A stretch of DNA of 64,000 nucleotides from Blasia pusilla. Taxonomy: Eukaryota > Marchantiophyta > Marchantiopsida > Blasiales. The notes beneath the pieces were generated by a model. That model had not been told where the DNA came from. It did not search any database and saw only the letters and a list, made by a program, of their open reading frames with translations. Each line of letters begins with the position of its first letter. Positions within the stretch are counted from its first letter, which is position 1. Of the stretch, positions 1 to 10,330 are shown in pieces. The position numbers and the translations under genes were made by a program. The stretch spans positions 1,798,001 to 1,862,000 of the forward strand of contig CM114274.1 of assembly GCA_050084515.1 (NCBI GenBank), written 5' to 3'.

Positions 1-239
1 TAGTTATTACTAGCTATATTATGTTTAATTTTATTTATTATTTCTTTTTTAATTCAATTTCCTCTCTATGATGTATTCATATCATAAAATCATTTAGAAG
101 ATAGGTACGAAAACAACTGTACGAGTGATACGATTTCTTCAAATCCTGTATTTTTTAATTATATAAAAAAATACGAAAAATAGAAAATTAAATTACTTTT
201 TTAATTTGAATTTACTAATAAGTAAAAAAATTGTTTCTA

Positions 240-1045
240 AATATAGATATAATTCTCATTTTCTTAAAATTTAAAATAATACTAGTATTTCATATTTTAA
301 ATAACTCTATTTAATAAATAAAAATTAAAGAATACCCAACTCCAGTAAATATTTTCATCCATCTATGAAAGTTTTAAAAATACCTATTCTTCCTTTTTCA
401 CATTTTCCACCATAATAACATCCACTAATTGAATCATTAGTATATTTTAATTAATTAAATCATTTCCCTTTTCCATTCAAATTCCATTTGTCCTTAGCTA
501 CTGCGATTCTGTATTGTAGGCAGCGGGTCTCCATAGCGTTGCAGCGTGCCCAAGCTAATGGGATTTTGCGCGGCTCAGTGTGGGAGACGCCGGCGCTAGA
601 GGCCCACTTAGTAGTAGTCATAGCTCTCTTGTTGTTCTTGATATTGTCTCTGCTTTGTTGGTGAGTTTAAATCGTTAGGGGGAGGAATGCCCCCTTCTTC
701 CTTTTCAGTAAGTCGTGTTGTGGCCTTCAGGTTTTGACTCTTTGAGTCCCCCTCTTTTGTACTTCCGATGGGTTTTCCATCACTCGTTTTTATCGAAGTG
801 CATCTTTGTTTCAAATTCAACTTCCCTTTCCAAACTATCAAATGTGAATTAACATGATTATTTTTTAAAATAGTCATATTTTTCAATTTATATATAATTT
901 CTATTAAGAGTAATATTTTAAGAGTAATAGCATTCCCTCTTCTAAGTAATTACACTCATAAATTAAAATGTAAATAATATCCCATTCCCCTGAATAATTC
1001 CACCCTTCCATAAAGTTGGAACAATCCCTTTCCATAATATATGAA
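240..1045. repeat. AT-rich dispersed repeat, copy 1 (interrupted)
   Basis: This AT-rich stretch matches 53030-53810 in the same orientation. Examples are the shared blocks around 365-480 and 53225-53335 (CCACTAA, TTTCCCTTTTCCATTCAAAT) and around 840-1030 and 53336-53520 (AATTCCACCCTTCCAT). The match is broken at about 485-835 by more GC-rich, non-repeated DNA. No coding potential was recognised. It is a dispersed non-coding repeat of unknown class. Confidence 0.6.
485..835. other. GC-richer insert inside the AT-rich repeat, no gene recognised
   Basis: This 350-bp block interrupts the repeat and is clearly richer in G+C (for example GGGAGACGCCGGCGCTAGAG near 582). A short minus-strand open frame of about 90 codons (608-886) runs out into the repeat and resembles no family I know. 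It is best treated as an inserted fragment of unknown origin. Confidence 0.3.
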
Positions 1046-2139
1046 TTGAGGGAAATTTTGCAAACTTGTTGATATTTGTCTTATTATGTATATACATGGG
1101 TCTATATTATATGGGTCCCCCATTATAATATAGACTGGAAATTTTCAGGCGTGTGGGTGCTGCACTATCTCATAAATTTGATTTACCTTGCACTCAAATG
1201 TCTCCTTAGTCAAATAACCTCATCGAACCCAATGAGACCAATGAGTGTTGCAAGAGCGACCAATGGAGTGGAAAAGTTCCATCATTAAGACAAAGGCAAC
1301 TATTCTTCCGGTCGTTCAAGCATGGAAATATGGTGCTCATGTTACTTGAATATTGATTTCCACATTGTGTGTCATTATGTAGTTGTTTTGGAGGAGCTTT
1401 GAAGTTAAACTAGAGGAATCTCTCCATCCGTGAAGGTGAGCTTTAGCAACTATGAGTTTCGTCCAAGAAATGCCACCTCTATGGTTGCAATCTAAGGTCA
1501 TCCAAGTGTCTAATTCTGACTTTGATAAGCAACGCAAATCCAAAAGGAAATATAGCACTTTCTCTTCTCTCCTAAGAAGTAATATGTCAAGATGGATAGG
1601 CAGAAAAGTCAATCAAGTTCACAATAGACGACTAAACTTGGTGGTCACTTGTCAAAAGAGAGTATGATTGCTCGGTTCACGTAAATTCTATTGGCAATTG
1701 AATGATGATTTTTTGATGATTTTATGCTCTATTTGTACGCTACCCCATTTAGTTGTATGCTACTCGGTTTTCCTCTCCTTGTTGCTGCTCTCACACAAAT
1801 CTGTAGCGTTGGTCTCAAATGAAATCAACCTAAGAGAAGAAAACAAAATTATTACCCAATCAGCTAGATCATCCAAGAGGAAATAAGACCTTTAAATTGC
1901 AACTCTCTCTACATCCAACTTGTTGCTCTTAGATTCTATGGATCTCTTGTCTATACCAAACCCCTTGCTCTTAGATTCTTAAGACGTTTTATCTTTACCA
2001 AACATGTTGTCCTCATATTCATCTAGAAACTATGATCAATTGACGAGGTCAATATACGCATTGCATATACTCTAATCTTAAGGCTTGAACGCGCATAAAA
2101 CTTCCAGCCGACCAAATCAAAGATGATCAACTTTCATTA
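1046..2139. other. Unassigned intergenic DNA
   Basis: Only short overlapping open frames on both strands are present (none above about 90 codons). No protein motif, RNA fold or repeat was recognised. The recognisable gag homology of E1 begins at about 2140, with no LTR before it. Confidence 0.4.
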
Positions 2140-3428
2140 CCAATCACGATTACCAAGGCGTACGAACCGACAAGCTGAAGAGTCTATAGGATTTTTAGCG
2201 ATGATCGGGTGAGAGTCTGAGGGAGGCATTCACGCGCATGAGGAGGCTGATCATTTCTACTTATGGAGTGACTGAGGCGCAGTGAGTTAATTATTGGTAC
2301 GGGGTTATGGACCGAGAACTACGGAGGAGAGTCTGAGATGCAGTCCTGATTCACACGTCAAAGCCCACATTGAAGGTGGTCCTCGAGTTGTCTGAGCGTA
2401 TTGAGCTCAACATGAGTGAGGAGCAGGTAGTGACCACTGGAATTTCCCAAGAGTGGACGGGTTCACGATTGACGGTTATCCCACATGTGCCACAATGAGC
2501 TCCAATACCACGGGAGTGGGCTAGTGTGCCCAGAGAGCAGGGCGGGTATCGTGAGTCTCTGAGGCAACAACCCATGCCTACGTAGGTTGCCTTGCAGGGA
2601 CCGATGATGTCTTGTTGGACGTGTGGTGGGCCTCATAGGTAGAGATATTGCCCACAGCATGGGAGAGGACCACGAGCGGCTGTGATTGCTAAGGAGCCAT
2701 AGAGGATGGCCCCACCACAATATCAATGTGACTATTGCCACAAATATGGTCACACTAGGGATAGATGTTTTGACCTTCGTCAAGAGGCACGTCTAGAGGC
2801 AGATCGAGGGCTTGGGGGCGGTCAACTTGGAGGAGGCCGAGGAGGTGTTGCTGAACGTGGTGGTAGAGGACCACCACCTGCCAGAGGAGATGGAGCGGGA
2901 GCACCAGAGTCGGCATTTCTCTCACGTATCGATCACTTGGAGCAGAGGATTTCCGCCATGATGATGATGCAGCTCCAGGAAGGCATGAAGTCGAGAGTAG
3001 CTAGTGTGATTCTAGCTTCCACCTCTTACCCTGATCCAGGCGAGGATCTCACTAGTATGGGATTAATGTCTAGTGCGGCTCAGGTTGAGGTTTATGCGGT
3101 GGTGACTCAGCGTGCTACGAGAGTAATCGAGCCATCGAGAGGTGGGCTTGAGATTGATCCACAAGAGGAGACCGATGGGCGACAGACCGGGGTTCCACAG
3201 TCATTCACATTGTTCGAGGCTACACACACCATCGATGGTGCCTCAACGACCAACGGTACCTACAGGTCAGGCAGGTGCATCGACATCACGAGGAGTTGGA
3301 GTGACAACTCCTATGCCAGCTCGAGTGGAGTTAGTGTCGACCATAGTGTTGGAGGTTTCCACCAGGATGAGGTAGGCTCTATTATTTTCCGCCATAGAGT
3401 TAGCGACGTTGGGAGTTGGACCAGTTGA
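2140..3428 (+). pseudogene. E1 gag remnant with two zinc knuckles
   Basis: The capsid C-terminal end (about 2145-2420) is readable only across frame changes. It matches the E2 and E3 gag, including a segment like RELRRRV followed by cysteine and aspartate. Two zinc knuckles follow. CWTCGGPHR then RYC lies near 2614-2660, broken by a TAG. CDYCHKYGHTRDRC (CX2CX4HX4C) lies at about 2729-2770. Between and after them are Gly/Arg-rich tracts suited to RNA binding. The part after the knuckles (2930-3428) is a poorly conserved linker. It is a nucleocapsid-type RNA-packaging protein by family knowledge and is not functional here. Confidence 0.75.
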
Positions 3429-4090
3429 TGTGTTCAGACTGGTTGCCACGTTGTGTGAGCATGGAGAGGTGACTCCCTCTCGATCAGAGGTAGTTGAGGA
3501 GGTGGTGGAGTTACCTACGGAGCAGGTGCTCGGGACGTCCTCCATTGAGACATGGCATACAGCGGCAACAAAGTTGGTAGATATGCCAGCTCGAACGGCC
3601 ATAGAGCGAGGAGTGGTGACACCTGGCGTAGTGTTACTGGATAACCGAGCTGGAGTATTTTGCTTGGTTAGTCTGATGTGGACAGTGTTCCACCCGCAAC
3701 GCGTCCTACTTGATCCGGGAGCGCACCCTTGATGTTAAGGAAGGCGGCGTGTTTAGCATTGGGGTTACGGAAGGCCGACATTGAGCTTGTCCTTCCAGAT
3801 ACAAACCATGATTGGGAGCGTGTCACCCATGCAGTACATGACTCAACAGGAGATAGTTGTCAGAGTCAACCAGAGCATGAGATGGATAGTGTTATGGTGC
3901 GCACACGTACGATTACGACACCAATCGAGTCGTACCACGTGTTGGTGGGGAGTATCGTATTATATCCCCTAGGATTCATTCTGGGAAGAGACCGTTGCTT
4001 ATTGACGAGGGTGGAGGTCAGGTGACGGGCGGATGAGTGAGTTACCCATACAGTTTGCGGGAGGAGGTGGTCGACCATGAGATGAGTTTG
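3409..4090 (+). pseudogene. E1 retropepsin-like aspartic protease remnant
   Basis: A linker with a conserved block VFRLVATLCEHG is shared with E2 and E3. The protease core follows, with LLDPGA at about 3706-3725 where the family has LLDSGA (as in E2), so the active-site D-S/T-G is altered to D-P-G. The flap/end region ESYHVLVGSIVLYPLGF (about 3930-3980) aligns with the E2 block ESYDILVGGAVLYPMGF. At least one frame change lies between 3720 and 3800. By family this enzyme cleaves the gag-pol polyprotein. This copy is inactive. Confidence 0.7.
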
Positions 4091-4247
4091 TGACCACATT
4101 GGCAGCTTTCACAGGTAGTGTTAGCTTGCCAAGAGAGTTGTTGGAGGGGAACGCACATGCGGAGGATGTCCTAGTAGCGGATAGTCCCACGGAGAGACAA
4201 GCCATGGCGGGTGTCTCTTCCCATGTTGGCGAAACCTGTTCACCATT

Positions 4248-5345
4248 GTGGGGTACAACTTGAGAGCTATAGAGGAGTGCCGACGATCTTGTGAGGCATG
4301 CGTGGAGTCATGCCTTTATCCCGTAGTAGTGAGAGTCACGTGGCAATCGGGCTCATGGAGTGGAGACGTTGACACCACTAATACCACACCCGTTGTGTGG
4401 CAGTGTCCAGAGGAGGATGTTAGGGTGCTAGATCTCTTCGGAGGGATTAGCACCGGATTGGCTTCAGTGTTGCAAGCGGGCATACAGGTGCATCAGTACC
4501 TTTATGTGGAGAGAGATGAGACCACGAGGCAAGTATCATTACGTCACGTGGCAAGATTGGTCAAGAGGTATCCTGAGTTGTTGTTGGTATCTGTAGTATG
4601 GGGATATCATCATACACTACTCGCCAACATTTCTTTGGTGGGGGCGCACGATCTGGATAGAGTTGGCACCATTCATTTGGTGATTCTTGGATGGCCACAT
4701 CATGGTCATTCATCAGCTGGCCGAGGGTTTGGATTGCAGGATCTGAGGTCAGGGATATTTTGGGAAATTCTGCAAGTAGTGCGACACTTGCAGGAGATTC
4801 AGACATGTTCTTCGGCATACATTTTGGAGGACGTGCCGCTGTTGGGAGACACTCGTGCACGTGTGATGACGAGTGTGCATCAAGTGAGGTCCTGGTTGGG
4901 ACCTAATGTGTTGTTAGACGCAATGAGGGTTGGATCACGCGCCCATCATCCATGACTGTGGTGGACGAACCTAATATCATTAGAGGTATTGAGTCGAGCA
5001 TACGATGGAGTCCAGAGAGCATCACATCTCACACTGGATGTTGTTTTAGGCTCAAGACGTCGATCTCAGGTGGTGACGCAAGATGATAGACCACTGTTGG
5101 CGATGGCCAAGAGGGTGGGGGAGTTGAGGGCAGTCTTACCTACATTGTGAGCTTCCCAACATCCCATGCCTCTCGTCAGGGAGGGCCAGGCATGATTTGG
5201 GATGAGGTGACCTGAGCATTGGAGGAGCCTACAGCATGTGAGCGCAAGCACGCTATGGGGTTCACTATGGATACTACGGCTGTCGCAATCCTCATAACCA
5301 AATGAGCGCCAAGCAAGATATCCGAACTCTAGCGGGCTCACGCTA
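4248..5345 (+). pseudogene. E1 C5-cytosine DNA methyltransferase (DNMT3/DRM-like), N-terminal and target-recognition parts
   Basis: Motif I is VLDLFGGISTGLASVLQAG (about 4426-4482), a SAM-binding DLFGGI loop. Then YVERDE, the motif II acidic residue, then RYPELL. Motif IV reads GWPHHGHSSAGRG with CAT (His) at 4698-4700, where E2 and all active C5-methyltransferases have the P-C catalytic Cys. Motif VI is ILEDVPLLGDTRA (ENV changed to EDV). Motif VIII is GSRAHHP, stop, LWWTNL (about 4930-4970). A target-recognition-like stretch (about 4970-5200, HLTLDVVLGSRRRSQVV) follows, then ERKHAMGF near 5236. The fold and the WWTNL-type motif VIII resemble de novo enzymes of the DNMT3/DRM group. The solo LTR interrupts the C-terminus, which resumes near 6310. 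The enzyme would methylate cytosine in DNA, but this copy lacks its nucleophile. Confidence 0.82.
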
Positions 5346-6288
5346 GGATGGTTTGTGCTTTGGAATTAAGGAAACACAAGGGCGAGACGCGAATGAGGCG
5401 AGCATTTTGAGTGTTTCGTGTGTTTATGGCCGCAACCAAGAAACAAGAACCAAATTTGGAACTCGGACTTGAGAGGAGTCAAGTCTTGGACGAGACGCGG
5501 CCAAGGGGTGAGAACCAAACTTGAGACGGGGGCAACTTTTGGGAGTTTCCGATTGTAATTTTGACCATAAATTTTAGTCCTAAGATGCATTTGGGACAAA
5601 TAAGATAGCATTGGAAAGCTTATGCTGAGCCAATTCAAATGCACCAATGATCTTGGCAAATGCTTGCAAAGAACCCGAGATATGGGCCAAAACTCACTAT
5701 AAGAGGAGTTGGGTTGAGTGCCAAAAGGAGGGGCCCGGGTGCTCTTTCCCAAAGGTAGGGGGACCCCAAAGATCCCTTGAAGTACTAGTAAGGGGGAAGG
5801 TCTTCAAGAGTGCTTGGGATTGGAACCCCACTTTGGGGCGCCTTGGGGCGACTCAAGGGCAGCAAAGGGATTAGGAGTTTGGCGGTAAGATTCGAAACCC
5901 GAGCCAAGTCCAATAGAGTGGATTTTGGAGGTCCCTATTGGATTTCAATTCGCGACTCATATTTTTTAGGCTCACTTGGGAACTCATGCAAAGTCCGTTG
6001 GACAGGTGGGACCACTAGGTGCACAAACGTCATTTTAGGTGCCTCGACTAACCAGAAAGTCTGTTCCAAGTCTCGGAAGACTTACTTGTGTTGGGAACCT
6101 AGGAAAGAGGGAAGATTGAGCTTGATGAGATGCCGAGTTAAGAACTCGGCGGGTTGGAAAGCCACTTGACCCAAAGCCACACTAATGTGAGTGCGCTTAG
6201 GTGCAGGTTGGCAATGAGAGCGTGTCCTACTCAATGTACGCTTCCGCGATATTGAGATTGATATTCGAGGAGAGTAGGCGCACGACAA
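5279..6288 (+). mobile_element. Solo LTR (about 1 kb) of a different retrotransposon, inserted in the E1 methyltransferase
   Basis: The block starts TGTCGCAATCC and ends GGCGCACGACA (TG...CA type). A second copy lies in inverse orientation at 51457-52451. Matching stretches include GCGGGCTCACGCTAGGATGG near 5333 and AATGAGAGCGTGTCCTACT near 6212. Methyltransferase homology stops at about 5275 (GFTMDTTA) and resumes at about 6300-6320 (DLNCLTWIVSLGMAEQR), which brackets the insert. No clean target duplication is visible, so the edges are good to a few bases only. No internal coding region is present, so it is a solo LTR. Confidence 0.72.
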
Positions 6289-6294
6289 CAACGA

Positions 6295-6640
6295 TGCTAG
6301 GTATGACTGAGGCAAGAAATGGACCTCAACTGTCTCACATGGATAGTCAGCCTAGGTATGGCTGAGCAGAGATGGATGCGAGTGTCATCCATGCCGTCAC
6401 GTCCACGAGTTGGAGCTCTGCTTAAAGGGTGTGTACCGACCTTGGCTGGGGGTAGGACGAGGAGAGATAGGCACCCATGGACTTCTTGGGACGTCATTCA
6501 AGTTGAGAGTGCAAAGGCGGCCAGAGCATCACATGTTCACTTTTTGGATATAGAGCATGGTGTAGGAAGTCAGAGTGGAATGGTTGTTACGCAAGTGGCT
6601 AGGGTTGCGACAAAGCAACCAAAGCCGGAGGTTGCGTCCT
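6295..6640 (+). pseudogene. E1 methyltransferase C-terminus (motif X) and linker to RT
   Basis: DLNCLTWIVSLGMAEQRW (about 6320-6375) matches the end of the E2 methyltransferase, DLNCLTWILSLGMAEQRR. It corresponds to the C-terminal motif X region of C5-methyltransferases. A low-complexity linker (6380-6640) leads into the RT domain. It is split from the rest of the domain by the solo LTR. Confidence 0.65.
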
Positions 6641-8160
6641 CTTTGAGTGAGGTCACGATGGAGACTTGGGAGCCTGTGATAGGTCTCAAGTTGATATGAG
6701 GAGAGCAACGGCGGGTTCATATGTTTCTAAGAGGGCATGTTAGTTGTTTTGCCTTCAGTATGAGAGACTTGGGTACACTGAAGGGTCCTGAGATACAGAT
6801 TGAGTTGGCTAATGATACGCCGATCTTTCGTCAACCCTATAGGTATTTTGATATGGAGCGAGCCTTGATTCAAAGCAGGAGTCAAGACTTGTTGGAGGCA
6901 AGACTTGTGGAGTTATTGCATGGGGAGTATGTATCTGCCACAGTCATGTCGACGAAGAAGGATATGTATGGCAATTAGACGGATAGGCGGATGTGTGGAG
7001 ATTATCGTCCTAGCAACCGACATACGAGGTCATATCAGTACGCCATGCCTACTCATGAGGAGATCTTTGATGTGGTAGGGTATGCAAAGATCTTCAGTAC
7101 TTTAGATCTCCGTGTTGGCTATCATCAGCTTCCTATCAGATTGGATGATAGGGAGAAGACAACATTCTGGGGGATAGATCGGTTTGGGAGAGATTGTCTG
7201 TATCAGTGGCGGTTCTTACCATTTGGGTTGAAGAACACGCCTGCGGAGTTTCAGAGAGTGATGGATAGGATTCTAGGTGGCTTGGATTTTGGACGGTGTT
7301 ACTTTGATGATATTCTTATCTTCAATTCCACGATTGAGGAGCATGAGCGATACCTGGAGGAGGTGTTTTGGTGATTGCAGTTACATGGACTGAAGTTACA
7401 TCCAGGCAAGTGCAGATTCTTTCAAGAGCAGATTGAGTACTTGGGACACACCATATACCCGAGTGTGTTAGGTGTTCAGCAGACAAAGGTGGAGACTATT
7501 GCACAGATTCCACGCCCTATAGATGTGAGTCGAGTCCGTGGGTTAGGTGTTCAGCAGACAAAGGTGGAGGCTATTGCGTAGATTCTATGCCCTATAGATG
7601 TGAGTCGAGTCCGAGCATTTCTGGGACTGGCAAACTTCTATCGATCGTATGTCAAGGATTTTAGTGTAATCGTGGAGTCTTTGACCAAGCTGACAAGACT
7701 TGATCATGTTTGGTTGTGGGGAGATGATCAAGACCAAGCATTTCAGGAGCTCAAGGACAGGTTGACGTCCTCACCCATTTTACAGAAACCGACTATGGGT
7801 CGCCCATTCTAGTTACATGCGGATTGGAGCATGTTGAGTCTAGGAGCAGTGCTTACTCAGAGGGACGACGAGGAGAGGGAGTTCATTGTGGCTTACGAGA
7901 GCCGATTGAACAACATTGCAGAGGCAAAGTACAACTCCTACGAGGGAGAGTGCTTAGCTGTAGTATGGGCCGTGGCACACTTCAGGTGCTATCTATTTGG
8001 CAAACCTTTAAAACTTATTAGTGATCATCACTCATTGAGGTGGTTGATGGAGTCTGACAAGCTTACGAGAAAGCTTGCCAGATGGGCTCTATAACTACAA
8101 GAGTATGAGTTTGAGGTGGTTCATAGGCCAGGTTGGTTGAACCAAGATGCGGATGGGTTG
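6640..8160 (+). pseudogene. E1 reverse transcriptase and RNase H
   Basis: RT blocks in order: CFAFSMRDLG, GPEIQIEL, PYRYFDMERALI, LVELLHGEYVSATVM, MCGDYRP, FSTLDLRVGYHQLPI, FLPFGLKNTPAEFQRVMD and the catalytic YFDDILIF (about 7297-7320). The thumb/connection region is KCRFFQEQIEYLGH. RNase H follows with HADWSMLSLGAVLTQ, YASR-like, YEGECLAVVWAV and HHSLRWLM. A 75-bp segment is tandemly duplicated (7468-7617). In-frame stops occur at 6976-6978, 7372-7374, 7579-7581, 7810-7812 and 8092-8094. It synthesised cDNA from the element RNA when active, but is inactive here. Confidence 0.85.
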
Positions 8161-8239
8161 AGTTGTAACCCATGTTCGAGTCAGAGAGACGACAGAGGAG
8201 CTTGATGGCATGGAGAGAGTGATGAGGAGATGGTGCCTG

Positions 8240-9595
8240 ATTGGTATGGATCTACCTATCTTTGTTGGTTGACTATCGTAGGTCAGCCATAGGTGGTGAC
8301 ATTAGTGGTGGGGTCGGAGGATGAGTCTTTGGATCCGGAGGTCAGTGAGGAGGCAACAAGTGGTCGTGATATCCATAACGATGTGGAGGTTGTGGAGTTC
8401 TTGCGTATTGGCGTCATAGCGAGCACACTAAGTGCTAGGGAGCGGGATCAGATCCTATAGAGAGCCAAGAGGTTCAGGTGGGAGGGGACTCACATTTTGC
8501 GGGTATGGGGAGATGGTAGGATAGGAGTGATACCTCATCCTTCCTAGCGAGCATGTGTAGTGCGACATGCCCATGAGGAGTTGGGGCATTTTGGAGTAAA
8601 GCGTACTTACAGCTTACTCAAGGTTGAGTATTGGTGGTGTGGCATGCATACTGGAGTACAACAATTTGTGGCCAGATGTATGATATGTGACCAAGTGCAA
8701 GCATCCTTCAACGCTCCCACTCCACAATTATATCCTTTGCCGATTATGGATTTAGGTTATCGATGGATTGTAGACTTCGCGGGACCTTTGCCATTGACGG
8801 GGCGTCATCACAGGTAAGTGTTGATCATGGTGGACAATTTCTCCAAGTGGATAGAGTTGGTGGCACTACCAGAAAAGGCAAGCAAGGGAACAACATATGC
8901 ATTTCTAGATCGTGTGCTTACTCACTTTGGTGCACCGGCGGAGGTGTTGACTGACCAGGGTACCGAGTTCAGGGGAGAGTTTCAAGCCTTGTGTGATCAA
9001 GCGCTGATACATCACCGCACCACGTCCAGAGATCATCCTAAGGCAGATGGGTTGGCAGAGAGAGTAGTATAGACGGTGAAGAGAGGATTGCGCAAGTATG
9101 GCTTGCAGCGGAGACATTTGAGGGAGTGGGACATACAGTTGCCATGGATGGCTATGGATTATTGCTTCAGTCGACAAGCATCCTTGGCATCATTTTCACC
9201 GTACTTTTTGCTCTTTGGGAGAGAGCTAGATTTACCTCTAGCTATTCAACGTGACATGGCAGAGGTATAAAATCTTGATGATCCAGATGTGTGGGTACAA
9301 GCATGTTCTCTGAGGGCGGAGATTTTTTGTAGAGTTATGCCAATTTCCTTTGAGAACTTAGTTATTGCTCAGCATAGGGATACATTGAGGTACGCGACCA
9401 TTCGTGGAGGAGGTTATCATCTAGGCATTAGAAGGTTTTATCCTGGAGATTAAGTGTATTTACAACAGCTGGCACCCACGACACTGGATGTCACTATAGA
9501 GTGCAGGATTCTATGTGTGCGCGAGGTATTACCGATCGGAGTCCTCATGTTGGAGGGACGGGATGGTATATTTTGGAAGGATCATGTGAGCAACT
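8240..9595 (+). pseudogene. E1 integrase (HHCC zinc finger, DDE core, C-terminal domain)
   Basis: The HHCC finger is HAHEELGHFGVKRTY then CMICDQV (about 8569-8694). The DDE core shows DFAGPLPL with the first Asp near 8773, LTDQGTEFRGEF with the second Asp near 8950, and RTTSRDHPKADGLAERV with the catalytic Glu near 9058. The C-terminal domain carries PYFLLFGRELDLPL, an RYATI-like segment and the DGIFWKDHV block. Stops at 8545-8547, 8815-8817 and 9070-9072 break the frame. The stop at 9070 replaces a CAG kept in E2. The enzyme inserts cDNA into the host chromosome, and this copy is inactive. Confidence 0.85.
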
Positions 9596-9787
9596 GTGGA
9601 CGGGACAGTGGGTCCGAGCTTGGAAGTGATACTCGCAGGCTTGAGGTGTATGTTGTGTGGATCTGCGAGGGGTGCAACCACCATGTTGGTATGTGATGGT
9701 TGTTTTCGAGGGTGCCATATGTCATGTCTGACCCTCCCTCTTGATGTAGTTCCCATAGAACAATGGATATGTCCGAGATGTATATAG
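9596..9787 (+). pseudogene. E1 C-terminal PHD zinc finger
   Basis: Zinc ligands are in PHD order (C4-H-C3): CMLC, then MLVCDGC, CHMSC, and WICPRC at the very end of the frame. The small domain follows the integrase and ends the polyprotein. The same finger occurs at the same place in E2 (30837-31100) and, damaged, in E3. PHD fingers usually bind histone H3 tails, so a role in steering integration to a chromatin state is plausible (inference). The finger itself is intact in this copy. Confidence 0.85.
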
Positions 9788-9831
9788 GGTAGTAGATCAT
9801 GTTAGAGATATGTGATATCTGCTATCTGGAC

Positions 9832-9985
9832 TTGGGGGGATCCAATTGCCAATTATCTTGATGTATATGCATAAGTTCATTTATGTACTTATGTGGATCT
9901 ATCCGTATGTTGGGGAAAATCAGTGTTGTGTGGTGTGGATGTGACCAGCGATATGTATTTTGTAGCAATGTGTATGCGTACGACA
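9832..9985 (+). repeat. E1 polypurine tract and terminal-repeat segment A
   Basis: A G6 tract at 9834-9839 sits where E2 and E3 have GGGGGGCGA. It is followed by a segment ending GTATGCGTACGACA (9985). This matches segment A of E2 (30097-30204, minus strand) and E3 (26077-26210), including the CAGCGAT/TATGTATT block. Here, unlike E2 and E3, segment A is not followed by segment B. Confidence 0.6.
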
Positions 9986-10026
9986 AGGTTAATAACATGT
10001 TTTTTTGCCTCAGGAGCATCGTTTTT

Positions 10027-10330
10027 CATGCGAATAGACATCGCTGCCAACATACATCGATTGTTATGCACACATGTCTAAGATTTATCTGACTATGAAT
10101 ACTAACACATCTAAATATAAACGACTGGACAACCAAATAGAAAGTTGATATGGAAGGTGAAATTTGATGAAACCTAAAATTAGCTAAGCTTCATCCAAAC
10201 ATCCATTCAATAATACACACTACGGTAATAGTAGGAGAAATTCTGAAATATACTCTCAATGTATGTGATCTCCAATCAATCCTAGCCCACTCTTCAAGAG
10301 AGAATCCATACTCAATATAAGCAAGCTACA
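10027..10330 (-). repeat. Putative inverted LTR fragment of the same family
   Basis: From 10027 the plus strand reads TCATGCGAATAGACATCGCT then CAACATACATCG. This is the outer end of segment A as seen at 30097 in E2, but here head-to-head with the E1 end at 9985. Weak similarity to segment B follows near 10287 (CCCACTCTTCAAGAGAGAATCC). It is probably a remnant of another copy in the opposite orientation. Only the first 50 bp is convincing. Confidence 0.4.

Larger units (their letters stand above)
2140..9985 (+). mobile_element. E1: 5'-truncated Ty3/gypsy retrotransposon with DNA methyltransferase and PHD finger
   Basis: Domains run on the plus strand in this order: gag with zinc knuckles, protease, C5-cytosine methyltransferase, RT, RNase H, integrase, PHD finger, a G6 tract (9834-9839) and an LTR-end-like segment. 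The order RT-RNase H-integrase is Ty3/gypsy. The same order is found in E2 (30097-39381, minus strand), which aligns along its whole length. The 5' LTR and the gag N-terminus are missing, and the reading frame is broken by many stops and shifts. An unrelated solo LTR is inserted at about 5279-6288. E1 is dead, but it is the only copy that keeps the methyltransferase target-recognition part. Confidence 0.88.

Noticed and set aside
4248-5345. A host DNMT3 or DRM gene
   Set aside because: The domain is continuous with retroviral protease upstream and RT downstream and recurs in the same place in E2. It has no introns and no host-type N-terminal UBA, PWWP or ADD region.
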